From an uncultured bacterium (lineage in GTDB: Bacteria; Desulfobacterota; Desulfobaccia; Desulfobaccales; 0-14-0-80-60-11), in the NCBI GenBank assembly GCA_937943575.1, contig CALEAV010000032.1:1-41784 (forward strand): DNA of 41,784 nucleotides, in the 5' to 3' direction. Both the position numbers and the translations under genes were made by a program. Below the pieces are notes generated by a model. The model did not search any database, was not told where the DNA came from, and was given only the letters and a program-made list of their open reading frames with translations. Shown piece by piece: positions 34,607 through 41,369 of the stretch. Position 1 is the stretch's first letter. Each line of letters starts with the position of its first letter.

Positions 34607-35075
34607 TGCTTTCCTTTGCCTATGGCTCCACTATGGATTGGGATCAGATGAGAAGCCGCTGTCCAGGGGCAGGGTTTCGGGGAGTTGCCGAACTGCGCAA
34701 CCACCCTCTGGCGTTCACCCGCCGGTCGCGTCCAGGTGGGTGGTGGGTGGCGGACGATGTCCCTGCACAGGGGGAGAGCGTCTGGGGAGTGGTCTACGAT
34801 ATCCCGGCCCAGGATATCAGTTCTCTCGATAAGGCCGAAGGCTACCAGCCGGGGAGGCTGAAAACTGCCGATGTCCGGGAAGAGCAGCCGGTTTATTTAA
34901 TTGGTCATGGGGAGAAGCCGTTGCCGGCGGCGATCTGCATCGCCACCAAAGAGCAGAATCCGCCCTTGCCCAATCAAACCTGCAAGGATTTTTATTTAAA
35001 GGCGCCAGGTTCTGGGGGTTGCCGGAGGACTATATCAGAAAAACCTTGGAAACCATTGAGGTGTCAGAAGGGTGA
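34606..35075 (+). pseudogene. Frameshifted gamma-glutamylcyclotransferase-like (AIG2/GGCT) gene
   Basis: From ATG at 34606 the frame reads MLSFAYGSTMDWDQMRSRCP, GVAELRNHPLAFTRRS and ESVWGVVYDIPAQDISSLDK, the standard GGCT-like fold with its YGS phosphate-loop motif and an EGY segment. After CKDFYLK (near 35005) the frame shifts: the continuation GARFWGLPEDYIRKTLETIE, then VSEG and stop TGA at 35073-35075, is found one base over. A one-base loss in the AAGGCGCCAGG stretch (possibly with a few missing codons) explains it. The family acts on gamma-glutamyl amines or glutathione-type substrates. The intact protein would have been about 155 residues. Without reads, a sequencing error cannot be excluded. 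Confidence 0.7.
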
Positions 35076-35199
35076 TCCCCGCAATGGGCCGGAGGTCCGC
35101 CTTCGAGGCCACTTTGCCCCTTTTATCCGAAACGCTGCACCACAGGTGGGCAGGAACTCCTTAAACTACTACCGGGGCCCCCAAGATATCCCCAGGTAA

Positions 35200-35417
35200 C
35201 CCGACCCTCCCCCCGAAAGCCCTGATGCCGCTCTCATTAATGGTGAGAAAACCTGCTCCGTCTGCGCCGAGACTATCAAACTATTTGCCGTTAAGTGTCG
35301 TTTTGCGGGCATGATTTCAGCAAAAAAGAAATAGATGTTGCGATTGCAGAGGCGATGGAACGTGCTGGCAAACTCCAATGTCCCCTCCTGACGCATATGT
35401 CCCGGATGGCGGCTTAG
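35200..35417 (+). pseudogene. Frameshifted zinc-ribbon protein remnant
   Basis: An open frame from 35200 reads NGEKTCSVCAETIKLFAVKC then RF. After a one-base slip in a T-run near 35302-35304 it continues CGHDFSKKEIDVAIAEAMER, AGKLQCPLL and so on to TAG at 35415-35417. The C-x2-C...C-x2-C arrangement (CSVCAETIK...CRFCGHDF) is the common bacterial zinc ribbon of the CPFCAEEIK...CRYCG kind. There is no start codon in the left piece, so the N-terminus is lost as well. It is a second single-base frameshift within 300 bases of the GGCT-like one. Confidence 0.6.
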
Positions 35418-35522
35418 GCCCTTGTGCCCCCATTGCAGGAGACCTGCCCAATGATGCCTGAGGCTATCTTGCACGTAATTGGAAAAAAATGGCGGTTCAT
35501 CCGGCCTATTCGGGAGAATCGG

Positions 35523-35551
35523 CAGATAAACTTTAACCTGGAGTTTATCTG
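35523..35551. repeat. Perfect 10-bp inverted repeat
   Basis: CAGATAAACT (35523-35532) and AGTTTATCTG (35542-35551) are separated by 9 bases. It lacks a following T-run, so it is more likely an operator, or part of a mobile element end, than a terminator. Confidence 0.55.
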
Positions 35552-35966
35552 AGGAATACCTCCCAATCGAATCGATCCCGTCTGTCGCCCTCAGAGCGTA
35601 GCACAAGCCGCCGGGTAGTCACGGCTCGTCTCCTGCTCTTGAGACAGCATTTGACGCCAGAATAACCGACTGCCGTCCGGCACCGGCCCGCCACGGGGAC
35701 AGGAGCACCAAGGGTGATGGTGGCACAAGTCTCAAATGAGAGGATGTGCAGCGCTCGGATGAGGCTGGGGGCCGCCGGAGGGAAAATAAAGAGGCTTTTC
35801 TACGCACGCACAACGGGCTTCCATCATGGGAAGTCCGCTTGAACAAGCACCTCTTGCCCCATGAAAGCCAGGTTGCCTGCGCATTGCCCGAAGTGCAGCA
35901 GATATCAGCTGGTTTCAACAATCTTGGGGTAGTTTGGGGGATTTTGTATACGAGGGCAATTTATCC

Positions 35967-35998
35967 CCGGGGGCAGGCGTCCCGCCCCCGGATTTTTT
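35967..35998 (+). terminator. Rho-independent terminator, orphan
   Basis: CCGGGGGC (35967-35974) pairs with GCCCCCGG (35984-35991) over a 9-base loop and is followed by A and six T residues. The T-run is only on the plus strand, so it ends rightward transcription. No complete gene or known RNA is seen just upstream, which makes it an orphan or the end of an unannotated RNA. Confidence 0.7.
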
Positions 35999-36170
35999 AT
36001 CGTGCGGCTGGGCTGGCCTCCAATGCGGCTATTGGCGGCGCAGAAGGGTGCCGGCGGCCCCCCAGGCCTACGGCTATCCCCACTGTAGAGGAGACCCTGC
36101 AGGACCTTGCACCATGCTGACGTCCGGGTTTGGCGGTGTAAAGCTCCTGCCGCTAACCCCTTGATTTTCC

Positions 36171-36215
36171 TGGCGCGCCCAGAGAGATTCGAACTCCCGA
36201 CACACGGATTCGTAG
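36171..36215 (-). tRNA. 3' half of tRNA-Arg(ACG): attachment-site scar
   Basis: Read on the minus strand the fragment begins with the anticodon loop CTACGAA (anticodon ACG), continues with the 3' anticodon stem TCCGT, a variable loop, a complete T-arm (GGGAG-TTCGAAT-CTCTC), the 3' acceptor strand TGGGCGC, discriminator G and encoded CCA. The 5' half is absent: the bases before the loop (CCGCA) cannot pair with TCCGT, and no D-arm follows. A 45-base block from anticodon loop to CCA is the classic att core of tyrosine integrases. The functional tRNA should be restored at the other end of the element, to the right of the window. Confidence 0.8.
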
Positions 36216-36220
36216 TGCGG

Positions 36221-36261
36221 AAAGGCAACTTGGTAGAAATTATGCCAAGTTGCCTTTTTTT
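36221..36261. terminator. Perfect 13-bp bidirectional terminator at the element edge
   Basis: AAAGGCAACTTGG (36221-36233) pairs perfectly with CCAAGTTGCCTTT (36245-36257) across an 11-base loop. A T-run follows to 36261, and the AAA at the left end provides a short T-run for the other strand. Six bases from the att core, it insulates element genes from host transcription. Confidence 0.85.
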
Positions 36262-36335
36262 AGTTCTTGCAATAGGTTAACGTTTGTGATATTGTGCTGG
36301 AAATGGCTCCAATTAGCCCTATTTGGGGGGGGAAT

Positions 36336-36369
36336 ATTCACCTATATATTCACCTAAATAATGCACCTA
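36336..36369 (+). repeat. Three short direct repeats (ATTCACCTA), possible integrase/excisionase arm sites
   Basis: ATTCACCTA at 36336-36344 and 36348-36356 and ATGCACCTA at 36361-36369 are spaced 12 and 13 bases apart in an AT-rich stretch about 120-155 bases inside the att core. That distance and spacing suit arm-type binding sites of a tyrosine integrase or Xis. A replication iteron or operator for the neighbouring gene is the alternative. Confidence 0.5.
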
Positions 36370-36437
36370 TGACAATAATACACACACGCGGAGCCGTTGA
36401 TGCCTGAATTGCCGGGTGGCTGGAAAACAAAAGCTCA

Positions 36438-37349
36438 GTGGATGTTTTACATGAATCAAGCGGGGTAACGGTGCATATCGCAGATAGGAAAACCGAACTG
36501 ATCAGGCGAGACCCCTTGGGGCGGGAGTTCGATTCCCTGTTTGCCCAGTGGATGCTGAGACGAAAACATGACGCCACTTGGGAAAGGCTCACTGAACTAA
36601 GAAAAGAGATAAATAAAAAATATTGCTGTACTATTTATATTCCGGAGATTACCATCCAAGGGGTGGCTAATTTTTGGTTTATCGCTGCTAATCCACGAAT
36701 ATCAGTAGAAGACGCCCGGGAAGGTGGAACCATTACTATATGCCCTGAAACTGAAGCTATTCGAACTTATTCATTCGAAAAAGACGGTTCAATATATTGT
36801 CCGCCCCACAAAATCCCAATTATTATTGAGCCAACCACACTAACGTTAAATGATGAGAGGAGGATTAAACAAGAAGTTTGGAACATTGTTAAGAAATATA
36901 TTCCTAAAGCAACCAAAGAAAATGGCACCTGGGATCCTGTGGCGCCAGAGGGAGAGCCCCGTGAACTAGCTTGGGTTCTCAGACTGCGGAGTGATACTTT
37001 TCAAAAATATCTAAATTGGTATGATTTGAAAATGGCAGGGTTGCCGTTCAGGTTGATAGCGTTCGTTGATTTAAAGTCTGGCCAGGATAGGAAAGAGAAA
37101 GTTTTTCAACGCCTGATTGATTCAAACAGGCGCATTCATGTGGGAGAAAGGGTGCCGGGCGAAAGCAACGTCAGATACGGTTTTAATGTGATCTACGAGG
37201 CAATCCACCGCCGGAAGGCCCCTTCTAAAGATGGGTCAATAGAGACCGTTGAGCCTTACAATTGTCCCAAACACGGGACCGAGTGTGGAAGTGACTGCCT
37301 TTATCTAAAAGAGTGGTTCAAGCGTTTTGAAAGTTCCATGCGTCCTTGA
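36438..37349 (+). CDS. Unknown protein, AT-rich cargo-type gene at the element boundary
   Basis: The protein is 303 residues from GTG at 36438; a stop lies 13 codons upstream and no ATG exists between. It has no domain I recognise. Its base composition is far more AT-rich and its codon use (AAA, AAT, ATA, TTT common) unlike both the host and the rest of the element, so it came from another source. It is predicted soluble, mixed alpha/beta, with PEITIQGVANFWFIAANPRI, ICPETEAIRTYSFEKDGSIY and RLIAFVDLKSGQDRKEKVFQ as ordered segments. The C-terminus has CPKHGTECGSDCLYLKEWF, a Cys/His cluster that could bind zinc. A 22-codon open frame at 36400-36468 overlaps its start. Position beside att suggests cargo such as a defence or accessory function, which is inference only. 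Confidence 0.7.
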   Translation: MDVLHESSGVTVHIADRKTELIRRDPLGREFDSLFAQWMLRRKHDATWERLTELRKEINKKYCCTIYIPEITIQGVANFWFIAANPRISVEDAREGGTITICPETEAIRTYSFEKDGSIYCPPHKIPIIIEPTTLTLNDERRIKQEVWNIVKKYIPKATKENGTWDPVAPEGEPRELAWVLRLRSDTFQKYLNWYDLKMAGLPFRLIAFVDLKSGQDRKEKVFQRLIDSNRRIHVGERVPGESNVRYGFNVIYEAIHRRKAPSKDGSIETVEPYNCPKHGTECGSDCLYLKEWFKRFESSMRP

Positions 37350-37457
37350 TTTTCTCGTCAAGTAACTCCCGCCAACTCTAACCCTTTCAAAAAGGCCCCC
37401 CACCCCCTTTTTGCGATTTCTATTAGTAAAAAGAGATCGTTGAAAGGAGAGTGGTGT

Positions 37458-37673
37458 ATGCAAAGCCCATTGTTGACGGCCCAGGAGGCCGCAGCCTACC
37501 TACGCATCAGCCTGTTCACCTTGCGAGGCTGGACCAGCCGGGGGCTCTTCCCCGTGGTGAAAATTGGGCGGCGGGCCCTTTACCGGCTGGCGGAGGTGGA
37601 GCTGGTGGCCAAAGAGGGTCTTGAGAGCCTTACAGCCCGGAGCAAGCACGGGAGGGGCCATGGTAGCAACTAA
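37458..37673 (+). CDS. AlpA/excisionase-like helix-turn-helix protein
   Basis: The protein is 71 residues from ATG at 37458, preceded by AAAGGAG; an in-frame start 18 bases earlier is less good. The segment LLTAQEAAAYLRISLFTLRG followed by WTSRGLFPVVKIGRRALYRL is the MerR-like winged HTH of the HTH_17/AlpA/Xis family, with the GRR wing. Such proteins act as excisionases or activators of element genes. Its end overlaps the Prim-Pol start by 14 bases, indicating one transcript and a role in switching on replication and/or excision. The C-terminus is basic (RSKHGRGHGSN). Confidence 0.85.
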   Translation: MQSPLLTAQEAAAYLRISLFTLRGWTSRGLFPVVKIGRRALYRLAEVELVAKEGLESLTARSKHGRGHGSN

Positions 37674-38529
37674 CAACAATCTGACCAACGTGGGGGCGGC
37701 GGCCTTGGGTTACGCCCGGCGTGGCTGGCGGGTTCTGCCATTGTGGTGGCCGGCCAAGGGTGGCTGCGCCTGTGGCGGTGGGTGTGGAAATCCTGCCAAG
37801 CACCCTATGGCCAAACTGGCCCCGCGCGGCGTCTACAGCGCCACCATAGATCCAGCAGTTCTCCGCCGGTGGTGGCGGACAGCCCCCTGGGCCAATGTGG
37901 GGGTGGCCACCGGGGGCGGCTCCGGGTTGCTTGTTGTAGACGTTGACCCCAGAAGCGGCGGGGCCCTGGAGCGGCTGCCTGGACCGGTGCCCACCACTCC
38001 CACCGTCCGCACCGGCGGGGGAGGCTGGCATCTCTATCTGGCCTGGCCGGAAGGGGTAACGCGTCTTCCCCAGGCCCTGCCCGGCTGCCCCGGGGTGGAC
38101 CTGAAGGGCCCCGGCGGTTACGTGGTGGCCCCACCATCCCGGCACCTGTCCGGCCGGGCCTACGAATGGCTGGTGCCGCCGGACGTCCCCCTGGCTCCGC
38201 CCCCGGCCTGGCTCCTGGAGGCCATCCGGCCCTCACCCCGCCCCGCCTGGCAGCCCCTCCCGGGAAGCGGCGGGGCCCATGGCACCCCCTACGGCCGGGC
38301 GGCCCTGCGCCAGGAGTTGGCCCGCCTGGCCCACACGCCGGTGGGAAACCGGAACAACGCCTTGAATCGAGCCGCCTTTGCCCTGGGACGCCTGGTGGCC
38401 GCCAGCCACCTGGACGAGGGGACGGTGGTGGGTCTGCTGACCTCTCTCGGTTACCAGATCGGCTTGGGCGGTCGGGAAACGGAGAAAACCACCCAAAGCG
38501 GCCTTACTGCCGGGCTGCGGGAGGTTTAG
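37660..38529 (+). CDS. Bifunctional DNA primase/polymerase (Prim-Pol, AEP family)
   Basis: The protein is 289 residues from ATG at 37660 with GGAGG in front. The AEP catalytic set is intact: LLVVDVDPRSGG with D94 and D96, WHLYL with H124, and GVDLKGPGGYVVAPPS with D147. A Cys-rich insert, GCACGGGCGNPAKHPMAK (about residues 35-52), is typical of phage and plasmid Prim-Pols and may bind zinc. The C-terminal part (PVGNRNNALNRAAFALGRLV, then GLGGRETEKTTQSGLTAGL) matches the helical accessory domain that follows Prim-Pol in element replication proteins. It would synthesise primers de novo and extend them for element replication. The helicase-like ATPase follows two bases after its stop. Confidence 0.9.
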   Translation: MVATNNNLTNVGAAALGYARRGWRVLPLWWPAKGGCACGGGCGNPAKHPMAKLAPRGVYSATIDPAVLRRWWRTAPWANVGVATGGGSGLLVVDVDPRSGGALERLPGPVPTTPTVRTGGGGWHLYLAWPEGVTRLPQALPGCPGVDLKGPGGYVVAPPSRHLSGRAYEWLVPPDVPLAPPPAWLLEAIRPSPRPAWQPLPGSGGAHGTPYGRAALRQELARLAHTPVGNRNNALNRAAFALGRLVAASHLDEGTVVGLLTSLGYQIGLGGRETEKTTQSGLTAGLREV

Positions 38530-38531
38530 CC

Positions 38532-40133
38532 ATGACGGAAAAACTTAAAGCCCTCTTCGCGGCCCTGGGCGGCCTCCGCAAGGACCTGCCCGAGGAGGAG
38601 GCCAAGGCCTTCCTCCGCCATGCCCTGCCCCTTTTCTTGGACCTGAGTCCCACGGAAGTGGTGGACGCCCTGGTGTGGCTGAAAGAGCGCACCACCCTGA
38701 GCAGATCCTGGCTGCGGGCCTTTAAAAAGGAGATCAAAGAAGCCCTGGCTAAAAATAGGGCACAACCAACCAACCCAGCGGGTTCAGCTCATGACACCCA
38801 CGATCGGCAGGCGCTTTGGGAAGCGGCAAAACCACTTTGGGAGTCACCTTCCGTTTTGGACTGCGCTTTGGAAGCCTTGGCTAAACTTGGCTTAGTAAAC
38901 CAGCACCGGGAGGCGGCCTTGCTCTATTTAGCGGTGACTTCCCGCATTTATACCCCCGTGAACGTAGTGGTAAAGGGTGCTTCCAGCGGCGGAAAGTCAT
39001 TTTTGACCGCCACTGTGTTGCGGCTTTTTCCAAAGACCGCCTATTATGAGCTTACCGCCATCAGTGAGCGGGCCTTGGCTTACTCTGAAGAGACGTTGGC
39101 GCACCGCTTTCTGGTATTATACGAGGCGGCCGGATTAGGAGGCGAATTCGCCCAGTATTTGATTCGCAGTCTGTTGTCCGAAGGTCGCTTGCGCTATGAG
39201 ACGGTGGAAAAAGCTCCCGACGGGAAATTACGGCCGCGGTTGATTGAACGGGAAGGGCCCACCGGTTTCATCTCTCCCACCACTGCCGTTCAGCTTCACC
39301 GTGAAAACGAGACCCGCTACTTAAGTCTCGAAGCCGACGATTCTCCCACCCAAACCGCAGCTATCCTGGCCCGCCAAGGGCGGGAGGCAGCAAGCCCGAG
39401 TGAACCCACGGAAATTGATCTCACGCCTTTCCAGGCGTTCCAGGTCTGGTTGGAACTTTCTCCCCCTGCCGTGGTCATCCCTTATGCCGAAGGGATTGCG
39501 GCCAAGTGCGATCCCCAGGCCGTCCGATTGCGCCGGGACTTTCCGCAGGTGCTCACCTTGATCAAAACCCATGCCGCCCTGCATGGACACCGCCGCCCTT
39601 TGGACGAGCACGGGCGGGTGCTGGCCATACAGGAGGATTACGAGGTGGTGTATCGGCTGGTGGCCGATATTCTCGCCTTCGGCACCGGCGCAAAGATCGA
39701 CCCTAAAGTCCGGGAGCTCGTGGCGGCGGTGGAGCGTCTGGCGGGAGAGGACGGGGTGACAGTGAAGCAGGTGGCCCGGGAGATGGGGGTTCATGAAAGC
39801 AGCGCCTGGCGCCTGGCCCAAAAGGCCCTGAAAGGCGGATTCCTACATAACCTGGAAACCCGGCCGCGAGCCCCGGCCAAATTGGTGGTGAAAGAGCCCC
39901 TCCCTCCGGATGGGGTGGTCCTGCCAGCGCCGGAAGTAATTTTTACCCAAAAGGTTAACAGTCCCCCTCCGGAAAACCTGAAAACTGCCCAAACCACCTC
40001 TAAAACCCCGACCAACCCTGAATCTCAGGTTTTCAGGGGGGGTGAAAACGTAGGGCAAACCTTTGAAAACCAGGAAGATTGGCTCGATGACCTGCTGTCT
40101 CGCTTATTTGAAACCGGAGAGGTGCGCTTATGA
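38532..40133 (+). CDS. P-loop ATPase, helicase-like replication protein of the element
   Basis: The protein is 533 residues from ATG at 38532. Walker A is VVVKGASSGGKSFLTATVL (GASSGGKS at about 149-156) and a Walker B-like strand is RFLVLYEAAG near residue 192, with the catalytic Glu. This combination, SSGGKS with LYEAAG, belongs to a group of phage and plasmid helicase-like ATPases paired with Prim-Pol. A winged-helix segment, GVTVKQVAREMGVHESSAWR (about residues 410-440), probably binds the origin. The N-terminal 100 residues are helical (PEEEAKAFLRHALPLFLDLS). The C-terminal tail is low-complexity Thr/Pro/Asn. It likely unwinds DNA as a hexamer with the Prim-Pol. It overlaps the next gene by four bases. 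Confidence 0.8.
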   Translation: MTEKLKALFAALGGLRKDLPEEEAKAFLRHALPLFLDLSPTEVVDALVWLKERTTLSRSWLRAFKKEIKEALAKNRAQPTNPAGSAHDTHDRQALWEAAKPLWESPSVLDCALEALAKLGLVNQHREAALLYLAVTSRIYTPVNVVVKGASSGGKSFLTATVLRLFPKTAYYELTAISERALAYSEETLAHRFLVLYEAAGLGGEFAQYLIRSLLSEGRLRYETVEKAPDGKLRPRLIEREGPTGFISPTTAVQLHRENETRYLSLEADDSPTQTAAILARQGREAASPSEPTEIDLTPFQAFQVWLELSPPAVVIPYAEGIAAKCDPQAVRLRRDFPQVLTLIKTHAALHGHRRPLDEHGRVLAIQEDYEVVYRLVADILAFGTGAKIDPKVRELVAAVERLAGEDGVTVKQVAREMGVHESSAWRLAQKALKGGFLHNLETRPRAPAKLVVKEPLPPDGVVLPAPEVIFTQKVNSPPPENLKTAQTTSKTPTNPESQVFRGGENVGQTFENQEDWLDDLLSRLFETGEVRL

Positions 40134-40441
40134 CGGTGCCAACCCTCATCCAGTCCCTGACCAGCCTGGGGTTTGAGGTGAGCTTGACAGGGGAGGAGAT
40201 TGTGGTGCTGGGGAAGCCTTCTAAAATTCTAAATCCGGAATGGCTGAAAACTCTCCTTAAAAACCTGAAACAACACAAGCCAGCAGTCTTGGTCCACCTC
40301 CGGGAGACCATGGCCCAGTCCCAAACCATTCCCTCATGCTCCACCTGTCCCTGGTGCTTAGACCACCCCTGGACCCACTACCCCGACCTCCCCAAGTGGT
40401 GCGGCTGGTGGTGGGACCATCTCCTGGCCGACCACCCCTAG
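40130..40441 (+). CDS. TubC N-terminal docking-domain-like protein with Cys/Trp-rich tail
   Basis: The protein is 103 residues; its ATG overlaps the helicase stop (ATGA). Residues 5-58 (LIQSLTSLGFEVSLTGEEIV, NPEWLKTLLKNLKQHKPAVL) match the alpha-beta-beta-alpha-alpha TubC docking fold known from hybrid NRPS/PKS assembly lines, where it joins subunits. The tail CSTCPWCLDHPWTHYPDLPK followed by WCGWWWDHL has three spaced cysteines and six Trp and may form a metal-bound or DNA-contacting module. No NRPS gene is nearby. Translation coupling with the helicase points to a partner-docking role in replication. Confidence 0.65.
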   Translation: MTVPTLIQSLTSLGFEVSLTGEEIVVLGKPSKILNPEWLKTLLKNLKQHKPAVLVHLRETMAQSQTIPSCSTCPWCLDHPWTHYPDLPKWCGWWWDHLLADHP

Positions 40442-40465
40442 TGCCGGGACCGCCGGGAAGGGCGG

Positions 40466-41107
40466 GTGCCGGAGCCGAAGGTGAGGCCAAGGGGAGATGA
40501 AATACAAGCAATTCCTCACCCCGGACCGACGAAGGCTACCTGCTGTGGTTGCGCCCATTTCCAGCCGGCTGACCCTTCGCCGAACCCCACCCAGGCGTGG
40601 GGCCGGTGCCGCCGCCTGGCCAAGGGCCGCTACGGGGGGGCCCGGGCCTGCGACGCCTTCGCCCCCAGAGGAGAGCTACCCATGCACGACCCTAACCCCG
40701 TACCCCAACCCGGCTACACCCGGTTTTTCTCCTTCGCCAAGTCCCACTGCTGCAACTACGTCCCGGTGGGCCCGTGGCAGCGGAGGCACCATTGTCTTCT
40801 GGAACCCGCCAGGACCGCCAAAACCTGTGTCCTGCCCTTCGGGGTGAGATGCTCCTGGTTCTCCCGGGCCGTGATGCCCCTGGACCCGGCCCTGCAGGCG
40901 GAGTGGGAGCGGTTAAAGGCAAGGGAAGCAGACCCGCAGGCCGCGCCTGCGCCAAAAGTCCGGCGCTGCCCCGAGTGCGGCCAACTTTTCTGCTTCCGCA
41001 GCAATCGCCAGTTACGCTGCCCGGCCTGTGCCCAACAGGTTGCCTTGGCCCGCCTGCGGAAAAGGGTAAAACGGCAGCGCCACAAGAATAAGACTGTAAC
41101 GCTTTAG
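40466..41107 (+). CDS. Double zinc-binding small protein of the element
   Basis: The protein is 213 residues from GTG at 40466. The first Cys group (CCGCAHFQPADPSPNPTQAW, GRCRRLAKGRYGGARACDAF) is a C-x2-C...C...C module often seen in products next to phage Prim-Pol genes. A second group of spaced cysteines occurs in the middle (HCCNYV, HCLLE, TCVLPFGVRCSWF). The C-terminal module CPECGQLFCFRSNRQLRCPA with C after A is a zinc ribbon followed by a very basic tail (RLRKRVKRQRHKNK), which suggests nucleic-acid binding. No enzymatic motif is seen. The alternative frame across 40497-40847 lacks these patterns and is rejected. Confidence 0.65.
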   Translation: MPEPKVRPRGDEIQAIPHPGPTKATCCGCAHFQPADPSPNPTQAWGRCRRLAKGRYGGARACDAFAPRGELPMHDPNPVPQPGYTRFFSFAKSHCCNYVPVGPWQRRHHCLLEPARTAKTCVLPFGVRCSWFSRAVMPLDPALQAEWERLKAREADPQAAPAPKVRRCPECGQLFCFRSNRQLRCPACAQQVALARLRKRVKRQRHKNKTVTL

Positions 41108-41369
41108 ATTTTACAACTGGTTCATATTATTAAGAATAAAGGTGGCATTACGGCGGGGTGAATAGTTTAGGGTGGGGGACGTCTGTAAAGCGTTACCGGA
41201 CTCTTTGGTGAAAACACACGACCGCAAGGCTTAGATTAATGATAATATTATTCTCATAAAAATTCGTATAACGCTCATGTATCTTCTCTTCTGAAACAGG
41301 TCATAGATGGTGTATTTCATTGTTCTTTATCAGCAACTTCCATAAGAAAATAACAGTGGGAGGCGCACC
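41108..41369. other. AT-rich intergenic region, likely promoter area
   Basis: These 262 bases separate the replication block from the DUF5681 gene. Low GC and palindromic AT stretches (TGATAATATTATT near 41240-41253) suggest a regulatory region. The left half resembles half of a Fur box (TGATAAT), but the right half does not, so no regulator is assigned. GGGAGG at 41358-41363 is the ribosome-binding site for the next gene. Confidence 0.5.

Larger units (their letters stand above)
35418..36170. other. Lower-GC decayed flank of the tRNA-Arg site, no intact gene
   Basis: About 750 bases of clearly lower GC than the genes to the left. Both strands have open frames of 100-145 codons, but their translations lack any family pattern and cross the terminator at 35967. 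It holds an inverted repeat (35523-35551) and an orphan terminator (35967-35998). It most likely represents older insertions next to the tRNA-Arg target. Confidence 0.5.

Noticed and set aside
35169-35606. Minus-strand open frame of 145 codons
   Set aside because: It is antisense to the recognisable zinc-ribbon remnant; the translation shows no transposase or other family motif.
35746-36120. Plus-strand open frame of 124 codons
   Set aside because: It runs through the strong terminator at 35967-35998 and has no ribosome-binding site or family pattern.
36171-36260. A complete tRNA gene
   Set aside because: Only the part from anticodon loop to CCA is present; the 5' anticodon stem does not pair and there is no D-arm.
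41238-41258. Fur box
   Set aside because: Only one half (TGATAAT) matches; the opposite half is divergent and no iron gene is next to it.
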